Shown here: piece by piece, positions 13,711-21,622 of the stretch
How positions within the stretch are numbered: the first letter of the stretch is position 1
How the letters are laid out: each line of letters begins with the position of its first letter
Source of the DNA: DATAVB01 sp040414495
Lineage (GTDB): Bacteria > Actinomycetota > Actinomycetes > Mycobacteriales > QHCD01
Assembly: GCA_040414495.1 (NCBI GenBank)
Contig: JBEDUI010000250.1
Location: 1-28,839 of the forward strand
Direction of reading: 5' to 3'
DNA: 28,839 nt
Notes under the pieces: generated by a model
Told to the model about the DNA's origin: nothing
Database searches by the model: none
The model's input: the letters and a program-made list of their open reading frames with translations, nothing else
Made by a program: the position numbers and the translations under genes

Positions 13711-14217
13711 TTAGTCGGACAGTTGCGAGGTAGCCGGCTCGCCGATCCGGCTTGGGTCGCCGTTGGTTGCCCGCAGCGTCCGCATCGCTTCGGCCATCGC
13801 CTCGGCTTCGGCCCGCCCGAGCGGCGCCAGTACCCGTTCACGCAGCACCGCGGCGCACACCTCCCGGGCGTGTTCGGCCATGGCCACCCCGTGTGGGGTC
13901 AACACGGCGTAGACCATCCGGCGATCGGTGTCGGACTGCTCCCGCCGCAACAACCCGGCCGCGACCATGCGGTCCGCGACCTTGGTGAATCCGCCGGTGG
14001 TGAGCGCTGCTTCATTGGCGAGCTGGCTCATCTGCTTGCGGTGACCGGGCGAGCGGATCAGCCGCAGCAGCACGTCGAACGGCGCCGGGGTGAGGGCGAG
14101 CTGGCGGGAGACCTCGCCCAGCAGACGCTCCTGGGTGGCCTGATACCCCTCGATGACCAGACCCCACCAGGTGACGATGTCGTCGTCGCTGGGCATATCA
14201 GGCAATTTCGCGCTCAA
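13711..14217 (-). CDS. MarR-family transcriptional repressor (MhqR-like by context)
   Basis: 168-residue winged-helix regulator of the MarR family. Key segments are the dimer helix WWGLVIEGYQATQERLLGEV, DVLLRLIRSPGHRKQMSQLA, the recognition region NEAALTTGGFTKVADRMVAAG, and the wing LLRREQSDTDRRMVYAVLTP. It is divergently transcribed from a glyoxalase-fold dioxygenase and an alpha/beta hydrolase. That matches the target set of Bacillus MhqR (mhqO, mhqD), which senses quinones and other electrophiles, so it is plausibly functionally equivalent. The TTG start at 14217 follows GAGAGGAG at 9 nt; an ATG 21 nt downstream lacks such a signal. The intergenic palindrome at 14274 is its likely operator. 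No cysteine is present in the visible sequence before the HTH, so thiol-based sensing is not obvious. Confidence 0.88.
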   Translation of the reverse strand: MSAKLPDMPSDDDIVTWWGLVIEGYQATQERLLGEVSRQLALTPAPFDVLLRLIRSPGHRKQMSQLANEAALTTGGFTKVADRMVAAGLLRREQSDTDRRMVYAVLTPHGVAMAEHAREVCAAVLRERVLAPLGRAEAEAMAEAMRTLRATNGDPSRIGEPATSQLSD

Positions 14218-14273
14218 ACCGTTCGTCTCCTCTCGGCAATCCGACCAACTTACCGTGCCCGCTTGCCAGGAAT

Positions 14274-14293
14274 ATAGCTTCCGTGGAAGCTAT
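14274..14293. promoter_or_regulatory. Perfect MarR-type operator in the divergent promoter region
   Basis: ATAGCTTCC-GT-GGAAGCTAT, with 9-bp arms fully matched, lies between the MarR gene and the dioxygenase gene. It overlaps the region just downstream of a TTGCCA -35-like box at 14263. Size and symmetry suit a MarR dimer. Confidence 0.65.
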
Positions 14294-14345
14294 TGAGGAC
14301 GTACGCGATGCCAGTAGCTCGCAACCGAGCTGAAGGAGAGCAGGC

Positions 14346-15314
14346 ATGTCCATCCAAACAAACGGCTTGCACCACGTAACGGCGATCGGCGGCGATCCTC
14401 AGAAGAACGTCGACTTCTACCTGCAGGTCCTCGGCCTGCGCCTGGTCAAGACGACCGTGAATTTCGATGACCCGGGCACCTACCACCTTTACTACGGCGA
14501 CGAGGCCGGTCGGCCCGGTTCGCTGATCACGTTCTTCCCGTGGAAGGACGCGCCGCGCGGCCGGCTCGGCAACGGCCAGGCCACCGCGACCGCGTTCTCC
14601 GTTCCCGAACAGTCGCTGGGCTGGTGGCACGAGCACCTGACCGCGCACGGCGCCCGACCGCTGGACATCGAGCAGCGGGACGACGAGGACGCGGTGACCT
14701 TCCGCGACCCCGACGGCCTGGTCCTGACCCTCGTCGCGCACCACGGGACGCCCGATGACCGCGAGCCCTGGGACAACGGCATCATCCCGGTCGAGCACGC
14801 CATTCGCGGCCTGCACTCGGTCACCTTGTCGGTACCGCGACCCGACCCGACCGTCGAATTGCTCGAACGCCTCGGCCTGCACGCGGCCGGCGAGCACGGC
14901 GACCGCATCCGCTATGCCGCTGGCGAGGGTGGACCCGGCGCCCTGGTCGATCTGCAGGTCCGGCCGGACGCACCCGGTGGCCGGGTTGCGGTCGGCACCG
15001 TGCATCACATCGCGTGGCGCGCGCCGGACGAGTCGACCCAGGTGAATTGGCGCGAGGAACTGGTCGACCATGGCGAGCGCGTCACCGAAATCATTGACCG
15101 GCAGTATTTCCGTTCGATTTATTTCCGTGAGCCGGCCGGTACGTTGCTGGAAATCGCCACTGATAACCCGGGCTTCGCGATCGACGAGCCGTTGCTGGAG
15201 CTGGGCCGGGCGCTGAAGCTGCCGCCGTGGTTGGAGCCCAGCCGCGAACAACTCGCGTCCGTACTGCCGAAGCTGAACCTGCCGCGGGAAAACAACCCGG
15301 AGCCGGTGGCGTAA
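14346..15314 (+). CDS. Ring-cleaving dioxygenase of the glyoxalase/VOC superfamily (MhqO-like)
   Basis: 322-residue two-domain VOC protein, expected to open hydroquinone- or catechol-type rings with a divalent metal in the cytoplasm. The N-terminal metal region is GLHHVTAIGGDPQKNVDFY, followed by LGLRLVKTTVNFDDPGTYHL and GSLITFFPW, highly typical of MhqA/MhqO proteins. The second half begins GLHSVTLSV and supplies VHHIAWRAPDE (His ligand) and TLLEIATDNPGF (Glu ligand). ATG 14346 follows GAAGGAG. Its TAA overlaps the ATG of the downstream hydrolase (TAATG), so the two are translated together. The MarR gene lies across the promoter. The substrate is inferred from family and context, not proven. 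Confidence 0.88.
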   Translation: MSIQTNGLHHVTAIGGDPQKNVDFYLQVLGLRLVKTTVNFDDPGTYHLYYGDEAGRPGSLITFFPWKDAPRGRLGNGQATATAFSVPEQSLGWWHEHLTAHGARPLDIEQRDDEDAVTFRDPDGLVLTLVAHHGTPDDREPWDNGIIPVEHAIRGLHSVTLSVPRPDPTVELLERLGLHAAGEHGDRIRYAAGEGGPGALVDLQVRPDAPGGRVAVGTVHHIAWRAPDESTQVNWREELVDHGERVTEIIDRQYFRSIYFREPAGTLLEIATDNPGFAIDEPLLELGRALKLPPWLEPSREQLASVLPKLNLPRENNPEPVA

Positions 15315-15943
15315 TGACCGCGCCCGAGTTGCATCATCGCTTTACCGAAGGCGATCCGGCCTCGCCGGTGCTGTTGCTGTTGCACGGCACCGGCGGTACG
15401 CCGGAAGATCTCCTCCCGCTGGCCGAGGCGTTGGATCCGCGGGCGGCGGTGCTGGCCCCGGCCGCGACCGAATCCGAATACGGCGCGAGCCGGTGGTTCC
15501 GGCGCCTGGCCGAGGGCGTTTTCGATACCGAGGATGTCATCGAACGTACGCATGAATTGGCCGATTTCGTCACGGCGGCGCGGAAACGGTACGGAATTGA
15601 GAATCGCCCGTTGATCGCGGTCGGCTTTTCCAACGGAGCCAATATCGCCGCGGCCGGTCTGTTATTGCGGCCGGAGGTATTCAACAAAGCGATTCTGTAC
15701 TCGGCGATGATGCCGGTCCCGGATCCGCCCGAATTGGATCTGGCTGGCACCCGGGTGTTTCTGTCCAATGGGGACCGCGACCCGATGGCCCCGGCCGCGT
15801 CGGCCGCCCGTCTGGTCGAGGCGTTGCGCGAACGGTCCGCGGATGTCACGACGTTCCGCTTTTCCGGTGGCCACGAAATTACCCGGGGTGGTTTCGCGGC
15901 CGCTTCCGCGTGGTTGAAACGCGCGCCAGCGACGACCGAATAG
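15314..15943 (+). CDS. Alpha/beta hydrolase, MhqD-like carboxylesterase
   Basis: 209-residue esterase/phospholipase-type hydrolase. Catalytic elements are the oxyanion strand LLLLHGTGGTPED, nucleophile Ser106 in GFSNGAN, Asp156 in NGDRDPMAP and His187 in GGHEI. The short length and single cap-less fold match the carboxylesterase family that includes Bacillus MhqD. The ATG at 15314 shares its A with the stop codon of the dioxygenase, indicating tight operon coupling. In MhqR regulons the hydrolase and ring-cleavage dioxygenase are co-induced by quinone-like electrophiles; the same is inferred here. Confidence 0.87.
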   Translation: MTAPELHHRFTEGDPASPVLLLLHGTGGTPEDLLPLAEALDPRAAVLAPAATESEYGASRWFRRLAEGVFDTEDVIERTHELADFVTAARKRYGIENRPLIAVGFSNGANIAAAGLLLRPEVFNKAILYSAMMPVPDPPELDLAGTRVFLSNGDRDPMAPAASAARLVEALRERSADVTTFRFSGGHEITRGGFAAASAWLKRAPATTE

Positions 15944-15981
15944 GGTCGCGGGCGGCTCGAGGTAATGAGGAGGCGCCCGCC

Positions 15982-16719
15982 GTGACCGACCAGACCGCCA
16001 CGCTCGAAGGTGCGCTCTCGATCCGCGCTGCCCTCGATTCGGGCAGTCGCGAGATCACGCGGATCCAGGTCGCGGCCGACGCCGATTCGCCCGCGATGGA
16101 ACGCATCCTGCAGATCGCGCGGCGGCGGGACATTCCCGTACACCGGGTAGCTCGCGACGACCTCGACGCAACCGGCACCAGTCACGGCGGAATCGTCGCC
16201 ACGGTCGGCCCGCGCCGGATGCTGGAGCTGGCCGATCTGACATTGGGCGAGCGACCGTTCGTCGCGATGCTCGATGGGGTCGAGGATCCGTACAACTTCG
16301 GGCAGGCAGTGCGTTCGCTCTACGCCGCCGGGGCCGACGCGTTGGTGGTACGCCGGCGGAACTGGATGTCGGCCGCGGCCACGGTCGCCCGGGCCTCGGC
16401 CGGCGCCAGCGAGCGGATGACCACGGCGGTGGTGGACGACCCGGCTCAGGCGGTGGCGGCATTGCGGGAACGCGGGCTGCGGTTCGCGTGCGCGCACCGG
16501 CGCGATGCCACTCCGCTGGCCCGCGCCGACCTGACCGGTTCGCTGTTCGTGGTGATCGGCGGGGAACGGCGCGGGATCAGCCGGACCCTGGCCCGCGACG
16601 CCGACGTGCGGTTGGTGATTCCGTACGGCCGCCGCTTCGATCCCGCGCTGGATACGACGAGTGCGGCGGCGGTGATCGCGTTCGAGGTCGCCCGGCAACG
16701 CGCGAATATCAGGACATAG
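15982..16719 (+). CDS. SpoU/TrmH-family RNA 2'-O-methyltransferase
   Basis: 245-residue SPOUT methyltransferase using S-adenosylmethionine on rRNA or tRNA ribose. An N-terminal substrate-binding part (about 1-80) leads to motif 1, LDGVEDPYNFGQAVRSLYAAG, with Asn105 and Arg111. Motif 2 is VIGGERRGIS (191-200). Motif 3 is IPYGRRFDPALDTTSAAAVI (213-232). Motif 3 usually reads SLNVSxA, so the knot-loop Asn appears as Asp here, a variant worth noting. GTG 15982 was chosen for the GAGGAGG 8 nt upstream; the frame is also open further 5' into the hydrolase gene. It is probably a separate gene after the mhq-like pair, 38 bp away. The exact RNA target is unknown. Confidence 0.85.
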   Translation: MTDQTATLEGALSIRAALDSGSREITRIQVAADADSPAMERILQIARRRDIPVHRVARDDLDATGTSHGGIVATVGPRRMLELADLTLGERPFVAMLDGVEDPYNFGQAVRSLYAAGADALVVRRRNWMSAAATVARASAGASERMTTAVVDDPAQAVAALRERGLRFACAHRRDATPLARADLTGSLFVVIGGERRGISRTLARDADVRLVIPYGRRFDPALDTTSAAAVIAFEVARQRANIRT

Positions 16720-16755
16720 GTACTAGCCGAAGCACTGCCGTATGCAGTACTAACT

Positions 16756-16783
16756 AAACCCGTAGTTTTCGGGCAACGGGTTT
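16756..16783 (+). promoter_or_regulatory. Hairpin just upstream of the amidase gene
   Basis: AAACCCGT and ACGGGTTT pair perfectly around a 12-nt loop, ending at the GGGG of the ribosome-binding site. No T-tract follows, so it is either a 5' leader structure or a weak end for the methyltransferase transcript. Confidence 0.45.
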
Positions 16784-16794
16784 GGGGACGTGCG

Positions 16795-18699
16795 ATGCGG
16801 CGACGGTTAATGGTTGCGGGCCTGTGCGCGGCGGTGCTGCTGCCGGTCGGATACGGCCTGGCGCAAGCAAATCCGGCCGGCGCCCATTCCGGGGCCCAAC
16901 AACCCGGGGAACAGCAGCCCGGCGAGCAGCAGGCCTTCGCCGCGGCCGCGCACGAATTCGGCGTACCGCAGAATGTGCTGCTCGCGGTCGCGTACAACGA
17001 GTCGCGCTGGGAACAGCACGACGGGCAGCCGAGCACTTCCGGCTCGTACGGCGTGATGTCGTTGACCGACGTGCGGGCCAACGCCAAAGGCAATCCAACC
17101 GGCCCGCAGGTATTGGACACCGCGGCCGGGCTGGGGAAGGTCAGCGCGACCAAGGCGCGGTACGACGTGGCGAGCAACATCCGGGCCGGCGCGGCGCTGC
17201 TGGCCAGCTACGCCCGGCGCTACCACCACGGCACGCTGCCGGAGAATGCGGCCGACTGGTACGGCGCCGTGGCCGCGTACTCCGGTAGCCAGAGCAAGAC
17301 CGCCGCTACCCAGTTCGCCGACGATGTCTACGCCACCCTGCGGAACGGCGCGAGCCGGACGACCACGACCGGCCAGCAGGTCCGCGTGCCCGCCGACCCG
17401 AGCATCACCCCGGACCGCTCGACGATCACGCCGCTGCACCTGACAACCACCAAGGCCACCAGCGCGGCCGAATGCCCGCCGAACCTGGACTGCGATGTCG
17501 TACCGGCCGCGTACGCGCTCAACGATCCCAAGGATCCGACGTCGTACGGCAACTACGACAAGGCCGACCGGCCGCGCACGATGAAGATCGACCGGATCGT
17601 CCTGCACGACACCGAGGAGAGCTACGCCGACACGGTCGCCGGATTCACCAACCCGGCCACGTACACCAGCGCCAACTACGTCATCCGCTCCAGCGACGGG
17701 CACGTGACCCAGATGGTGCCGACCGCCGATGTGGCCTGGCAGGCCGGCAACTGGTACCTCAACATGCACTCGGTCGGCATCGAGCAGGAGGGGTTCGCGG
17801 TGGCCGGCGCGAGCTGGTACACCGAGCCGCTGTACCGGTCCTCGGCCCGCCTGGTCCGGTACCTGGCCGCGCGGTTCGACATCCCGCTGGACCGCCAGCA
17901 CATCATCGGCCACGACAACGTGCCCGGAGTCGACCCGGCCGGGCAGGGCACGATGCACTGGGACCCGGGCCCGTACTGGGACTGGGGTCACTACATGGCG
18001 CTGCTCGGCCACCCGATCGTGCCGACCGCTGGCCCGCACAGTTCCGTGGTGACGATCGACCCGGCGTTCGCGACCAACGTGCAGACCGTCCGGGACTGCG
18101 CGACGGACAAGGCGTTGCCGGATCAGGCGACCAGCTTCGTCTACCTGCGCACCGCGCCCTCGACCGACGCGCCGCTGGTGTCCGACCCGACGTTGCATTC
18201 CGACGGCTCGGCCGGCACGACCTGCGCCGACGATTGGGGCGACAAGGCCAGCGTCGGTCAGCAGCTCGTGGTCGCCGGACGGCAGGAGCAGTGGACGGCG
18301 ATCTGGTGGGACGGCGCCAAGGTCTGGTTCCACGATGACGGCGCGAGCGTCCCGGCCGTCGGGTTCGTGGTGACGCCGAAGCCGGGCAAGAGCGAGATCC
18401 CCACCTACGGCCGGCCGGTGCCAGAGCCATGGGCGTACCCGAGCCAGATCCCGGTGCAGGCCAAGGCGACCCCGCTGCCGTACCAGATCAAGACCGGGCA
18501 GCGGTACCTCACGGCCGGCGCGGTGCCGACCGACTACTACTACGCCAAGACGTTCGACAACAGCGTGCCGGGCGACCACACCGACGTCGTCGGGCACGAC
18601 CGCTACCTGCAGATCCAGTTGGGCCACCGGATCGCGTACGTCAAGGCCTCTGACGTGAACGTGACCGGCGCGACGCCGGAGGCGGCCGAAGGCCGTTAA
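16795..18699 (+). CDS. Secreted two-domain peptidoglycan hydrolase (lytic transglycosylase-like + N-acetylmuramoyl-L-alanine amidase)
   Basis: 634 residues. A signal peptide (1-25, cleavage after AQA) is followed by a short QQPGE repeat. Residues about 46-185 resemble a soluble lytic transglycosylase domain: FGVPQNVLLAVAYNESRWEQ with candidate catalytic Glu69, then TSGSYGVMSLTDV and SNIRAGAALLASYARRY. Residues about 262-405 are an amidase_2/PGRP domain. Zinc ligands are expected at His271 (RIVLHDTEESY), His388 and Asp390 (GTMHWDPGPYWDW), with SANYVIRSSDGHV, HSVGIEQEG and IIGHDNVPG between. The C-terminal ~200 residues look like SH3-type wall-binding modules (FVYLRTAPSTDAPLV). It should cut both glycan and stem-peptide bonds in the wall. 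ATG 16795 follows GGGGA. Monocistronic by spacing. Confidence 0.87.
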   Translation: MRRRLMVAGLCAAVLLPVGYGLAQANPAGAHSGAQQPGEQQPGEQQAFAAAAHEFGVPQNVLLAVAYNESRWEQHDGQPSTSGSYGVMSLTDVRANAKGNPTGPQVLDTAAGLGKVSATKARYDVASNIRAGAALLASYARRYHHGTLPENAADWYGAVAAYSGSQSKTAATQFADDVYATLRNGASRTTTTGQQVRVPADPSITPDRSTITPLHLTTTKATSAAECPPNLDCDVVPAAYALNDPKDPTSYGNYDKADRPRTMKIDRIVLHDTEESYADTVAGFTNPATYTSANYVIRSSDGHVTQMVPTADVAWQAGNWYLNMHSVGIEQEGFAVAGASWYTEPLYRSSARLVRYLAARFDIPLDRQHIIGHDNVPGVDPAGQGTMHWDPGPYWDWGHYMALLGHPIVPTAGPHSSVVTIDPAFATNVQTVRDCATDKALPDQATSFVYLRTAPSTDAPLVSDPTLHSDGSAGTTCADDWGDKASVGQQLVVAGRQEQWTAIWWDGAKVWFHDDGASVPAVGFVVTPKPGKSEIPTYGRPVPEPWAYPSQIPVQAKATPLPYQIKTGQRYLTAGAVPTDYYYAKTFDNSVPGDHTDVVGHDRYLQIQLGHRIAYVKASDVNVTGATPEAAEGR

Positions 18700-18701
18700 G
18701 T

Positions 18702-18721
18702 CCGGCCGGTACGGTGGCCGG
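18702..18721. terminator. Weak stem-loop after the amidase gene
   Basis: CCGGCC and GGCCGG arms with an 8-nt loop begin 3 nt past the stop codon. There is no T-run, so termination activity is uncertain. Confidence 0.3.
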
Positions 18722-18865
18722 GCGCAGACCTCAGAAGGCGAGGTCGCGTTCGGAATCACGCAGACGAGTCGGCCGTCCTCGGGGCGGGTTCGAGCGGGTG
18801 ATCGCCATCTGCTCGACATCAGGTGGTCGGACTCCGTCCACCCGATCGTGGTCTGATCGGCGCGC

Positions 18866-18880
18866 TCGACCGTCGGTCGA
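18866..18880 (+). promoter_or_regulatory. Inverted repeat upstream of the aldo/keto reductase
   Basis: TCGACC-GTC-GGTCGA, perfectly symmetrical, 26 bp before the GTG start in the promoter-proximal region. Candidate operator for an unlinked regulator. Confidence 0.35.
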
Positions 18881-18906
18881 TCACCCGAACGAGAGGACTC
18901 CAGCCT

Positions 18907-19776
18907 GTGACGAGCCAGACCAGCGCTTTGCCCGCGGCTGCCGCCGGCACCGTGACGATCGGCGGCGATGTGACGGTCAACCGTCTCGGCTTCGGCGCGA
19001 TGCGGATCACCGGACCTGGCATTTGGGGACCACCGGCTGACGAGCCGGGCGCCATTGCCGTACTGCGGCGGGCGGTCGAACTCGGCGTCAACTTCATCGA
19101 CACCGCCGACGCCTACGGGCCGGCGGTTTCCGAGGAACTGATCCGGCAGGCGCTGTACCCGTACGACGGGATCACGATCGCCACCAAGGGTGGGTACGTA
19201 CGCGGCGGCCCGGACGAATGGACACCGCTCGGCCGGCCCGATTACCTGCGCCAGTGTGTCGAGCTGAGCCTGCGTCGGCTCGGCCTGGAGCGCATCGACC
19301 TGTACCAACTGCACCGCGTCGACCCGGCCGTTCCGTTGGCCGAGCAATTGGGCACGTTGGCCGAGCTACGGGCCGAGGGCAAGATCCGGCACATCGGGCT
19401 GTCCGCGGTCACGGTCGCTCAGGTCGAGCAGGCCCGCAACCTCATCGAGGTGGCGAGCGTGCAGAACGCGTACAGCCTGCGGCGGCGCAGCCACGACGCC
19501 GTGGTCGACTACTGCGCGGCCGAGGGGATCACGTTCATTCCGTACTTCCCGATCGACGCCGGAACGCTGGCCGGACCCGATGGTCCGCTGTCGACCGCGG
19601 CCAAGGAGTTGGGTACGACGCCATCCCAGGTCGCGTTGGCGTGGCTGTTGCAGCGGGCGCCGATAGTGCTGCCGATCCCTGGTACCAGCCAGGTGTCGCA
19701 CCTGGAGGAGAACGTCGAGGCCGCCGCGCTGCCGCTGCCGCATGATCTGGTCATGGCGCTGTCCGAGCTGGGCTGA
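18907..19776 (+). CDS. Aldo/keto reductase
   Basis: 289-residue NADPH-dependent oxidoreductase of the AKR superfamily. The catalytic tetrad is complete: Asp65 and Tyr70 (FIDTADAYG), Lys94 (ATKGGY) and His136 (YQLHRVDP). Further signatures are GKIRHIGLSAVTVAQVEQA and SVQNAYSLRRR. The cofactor phosphate region is IPGTSQVSHLEENV. The GTG start follows GAGAGGA at about 9 nt. Substrate is not deducible; the oxidoreductases of this subgroup reduce aldehydes and ketones broadly. The gene is bounded by a candidate operator upstream and a strong hairpin terminator downstream, so it is a single-gene unit. Confidence 0.92.
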   Translation: MTSQTSALPAAAAGTVTIGGDVTVNRLGFGAMRITGPGIWGPPADEPGAIAVLRRAVELGVNFIDTADAYGPAVSEELIRQALYPYDGITIATKGGYVRGGPDEWTPLGRPDYLRQCVELSLRRLGLERIDLYQLHRVDPAVPLAEQLGTLAELRAEGKIRHIGLSAVTVAQVEQARNLIEVASVQNAYSLRRRSHDAVVDYCAAEGITFIPYFPIDAGTLAGPDGPLSTAAKELGTTPSQVALAWLLQRAPIVLPIPGTSQVSHLEENVEAAALPLPHDLVMALSELG

Positions 19777-19808
19777 TCGTTCCTGCTTAAGAGACCCGCG
19801 GCAGCGCG

Positions 19809-19843
19809 TGTGACTCTGCTCCAGCCGTTGGAGCAGAGTCACA
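19809..19843 (+). terminator. Strong Rho-independent-type terminator
   Basis: A 15-bp perfect stem, TGTGACTCTGCTCCA pairing with TGGAGCAGAGTCACA, surrounds the 5-nt loop GCCGT. It is followed by GTTTG and starts 33 nt after the aldo/keto reductase stop. The long perfect stem makes it the clearest terminator in the window, although the T-tract is short. Confidence 0.85.
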
Positions 19844-19934
19844 GTTTGCGGAGATGGACAGGCCGGCGGTCGGCAGGTTCGGGGGCTGAAAGCGCGCAAT
19901 TCGGTGAACGTGGCCAGCTGTCTTAGCTGCGTGC

Positions 19935-19940
19935 CAGACT
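19935..19940 (+). promoter_or_regulatory. Leaderless -10 of the Fpg/Nei gene
   Basis: CAGACT lies 6 nt before the GTG start, with no ribosome-binding site; the mature start MPELPEVE confirms the start codon. Confidence 0.4.
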
Positions 19941-19946
19941 GGTGCC

Positions 19947-20801
19947 GTGCCTGAGCTGCCCGAAGTAGAGGCGCTCGCCGCGTTTTTGCGGGAGCGCGCG
20001 GTTGGTCACGTCGTCGCCCGCGCCGACCTGGCCCAGATCAGTGCGCTGAAGACGTTCGATCCGCCGTTGCAGTCGATCAACGGGCTGGAGGTCTCCGGGG
20101 CCGGCCGGCATGGGAAGTTCCTCGACATCGACATCAGCGGACTGCACCTGGTCGTGCACCTGGCCCGGGGCGGCTGGCTGCACTGGCGCGACTCGTTGCC
20201 GGCGGCGCCGCCGCGGCCGGGCAAGAGCCCGCTGGCGATGCGGCTTCGGCTGGATGACGACTCCGGCTTCGACCTGACCGAGCAGGGCACCAAGAAGGGC
20301 CTCGCGATCTATCTGGTCCGCGACCCGATCGAGGTACCGGGCGTGGCCCGGCTCGGTCCGGACGCGCTGTCGTTGAGCCGGGACGAGCTGGGCAAGGTGC
20401 TGGGCGCGCAGCGGGCCCAGCTCAAGGGCGCGTTGACCAGCCAGGCGATCATCGCCGGCATCGGCAACGCGTACTCCGACGAGATCCTGCACGCGGCCAA
20501 GCTGTCCCCGTTCAAACCGACGAACCGGCTGAGCGAGGACGAGCTGACCCGGCTGCACGACGCCATGATCACCACGTTGAACGACGCGGTGAAGCGTTCG
20601 GTCGGGCAGAAGGCGGCGACGTTGAAGGCGGAGAAGCGCTCCGGGCTGTCGGTGCATGCGCGTACCGGGCTGCCGTGTCCGGTCTGCGGGGATACGGTCC
20701 GCGAGGTGTCGTTCGCCGACAAGTCGCTGCAGTACTGCCCGACCTGCCAGACCGGCGGCCAGTCGCTGGCCGACCGCCGGCTGTCCCGCCTGCTGAAGTA
20801 A
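19947..20801 (+). CDS. Fpg/Nei-family DNA glycosylase/AP lyase
   Basis: Removes oxidised bases such as formamidopyrimidine and nicks the abasic site. The N-terminus MPELPEVE supplies the catalytic Pro (residue 2, N-terminal after Met removal) and Glu3. Lys57 in GRHGKFLDI matches the conserved DNA-contact lysine. The H2TH region contains SQAIIAGIGNAYSDEILHAA (about 166-185). A C-terminal zinc finger has the two cysteine pairs CPVC and CPTC (about 250-273). 284 residues, normal for the family. GTG start is leaderless. The arginine-rich end SLADRRLSRLLK differs from the usual finger tip, so a Nei-like specificity cannot be excluded. It lies within a group of repair genes. Confidence 0.9.
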   Translation: MPELPEVEALAAFLRERAVGHVVARADLAQISALKTFDPPLQSINGLEVSGAGRHGKFLDIDISGLHLVVHLARGGWLHWRDSLPAAPPRPGKSPLAMRLRLDDDSGFDLTEQGTKKGLAIYLVRDPIEVPGVARLGPDALSLSRDELGKVLGAQRAQLKGALTSQAIIAGIGNAYSDEILHAAKLSPFKPTNRLSEDELTRLHDAMITTLNDAVKRSVGQKAATLKAEKRSGLSVHARTGLPCPVCGDTVREVSFADKSLQYCPTCQTGGQSLADRRLSRLLK

Positions 20802-20813
20802 CGGGCCGCGTGC

Positions 20814-20819
20814 AACGAT
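20814..20819 (+). promoter_or_regulatory. Possible leaderless -10 of the rhodanese gene
   Basis: AACGAT is 6 nt before the ATG in the 24-bp gap after the glycosylase gene. A modest match. Confidence 0.25.
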
Positions 20820-20825
20820 GCGGTT

Positions 20826-21158
20826 ATGACTCACCCCGCAATTCCGACGACCGACATCGACTCGATCCCGGCCGGAGCGCTCATCCTCGACGTCCGCGAG
20901 GACGACGAATGGGCGGCCGGTCACATCGAGGAAGCAGTGCACGTTCCGATGGCCCAGGTTCCGGGCCAGTTGGGCGCGTTGCCGGCCGACCGGCCGGTGG
21001 CGGTGGTCTGCCGCTCCGGGCACCGCTCGGGCCAGGTCACTGCGTACCTGGTCCAGGCCGGACTGGACGCGCAGAACATCTCCGGCGGCATGCAGGTGTG
21101 GGAGGCGGCCGGTCGCCCGATGGTGAGTGAAACCGGCGCCGCTCCGGCCGTTATCTAA
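20826..21158 (+). CDS. Single-domain rhodanese-like sulfurtransferase
   Basis: 110-residue stand-alone rhodanese domain, predicted to shuttle sulfane sulfur as a Cys-persulfide in the cytoplasm. Landmarks are LILDVREDDEWAAGHIEEAV, the active-site loop VVCRSGHRSG with catalytic Cys62, and NISGGMQVWEAAGRPM. The six-residue loop CRSGHRSG suits sulfur rather than phosphate substrates. It starts 24 nt after the glycosylase and may be co-transcribed with it. Its 3' end overlaps the convergent DUF1203 gene by 8 nt. Confidence 0.92.
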   Translation: MTHPAIPTTDIDSIPAGALILDVREDDEWAAGHIEEAVHVPMAQVPGQLGALPADRPVAVVCRSGHRSGQVTAYLVQAGLDAQNISGGMQVWEAAGRPMVSETGAAPAVI

Positions 21159-21618
21159 CGGCTTTTACCTCGAACGTGAAGCAGCCAGCCGATGCGCTGC
21201 GTACGTGTACGAACTGCACCTCGGGCCGTAGCGCCAATTCCCGCACGATCCGCTCGTGCTCCTCGCCCGGCTCGATGAACGTGATGAGGTCGTAAAGCCG
21301 GGCGCCGTCGGCATCGAACGGATTGAGCATGGTCGGACCGTGGCCGACCTCGGCTGGGTATCCGCCGGCATGACCCGCGCACTCTCCAAAGTGGACGAAC
21401 ACCGGTCCGGCCTCGGCCCACGGGCTGGGGTCGGTCCAGGGCGTGTAGCAGATCAACGCGATCTGCTCGCCCGGTTCCGGTTTGGTCAAGCAACAGCGCA
21501 GCGGCTCCCAGCCCTCGGCAATTCGTAGCGTCCACGGATTACCGAATTCATCCTGGCCGGCCTCGCGCATGGCTTTGAGTCGTTCCGGATCAATGGCAAT
21601 CACGTCAATGTCACTCAT
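21151..21618 (-). CDS. DUF1203 domain protein
   Basis: 155-residue cytoplasmic protein of a conserved but uncharacterised family. Diagnostic segments are GNPWTLR, EPLRCCLTKPEPGEQIALIC, YTPWTDPSPWAEAGPVFVHF with ECAGHAGGYP, and a C-terminal AGCFTFEVKAV. The paired cysteines of RCC and the His/Cys in FVHFGECAGH are the most conserved-looking polar residues and could bind metal, which is inference. No ribosome-binding site precedes the ATG; GAGACT 6 nt upstream suggests leaderless expression. It is 4 bp downstream of the ogt gene on the same strand, at the end of the alkA-ogt unit. Confidence 0.82.
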   Translation of the reverse strand: MSDIDVIAIDPERLKAMREAGQDEFGNPWTLRIAEGWEPLRCCLTKPEPGEQIALICYTPWTDPSPWAEAGPVFVHFGECAGHAGGYPAEVGHGPTMLNPFDADGARLYDLITFIEPGEEHERIVRELALRPEVQFVHVRSASAGCFTFEVKAVR

Positions 21619-21622
21619 GGTT

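Noticed and set aside
13233..13841. N-terminal extension of the TPR protein through the repeat array
   Set aside because: Low-complexity, includes the palindromic element and antisense MarR sequence; a strong ribosome-binding site fixes GTG 13232.
16720..16794. c-di-AMP (ydaO-type) riboswitch before the wall-hydrolase gene
   Set aside because: Gene type fits, but only 75 nt are available and the conserved ydaO segments are not seen; just a simple hairpin.
16807..19347. 846-codon open frame antisense to the amidase and aldo/keto reductase
   Set aside because: A high-G+C shadow: no recognised domain, crosses two well-supported genes and their terminal regions.
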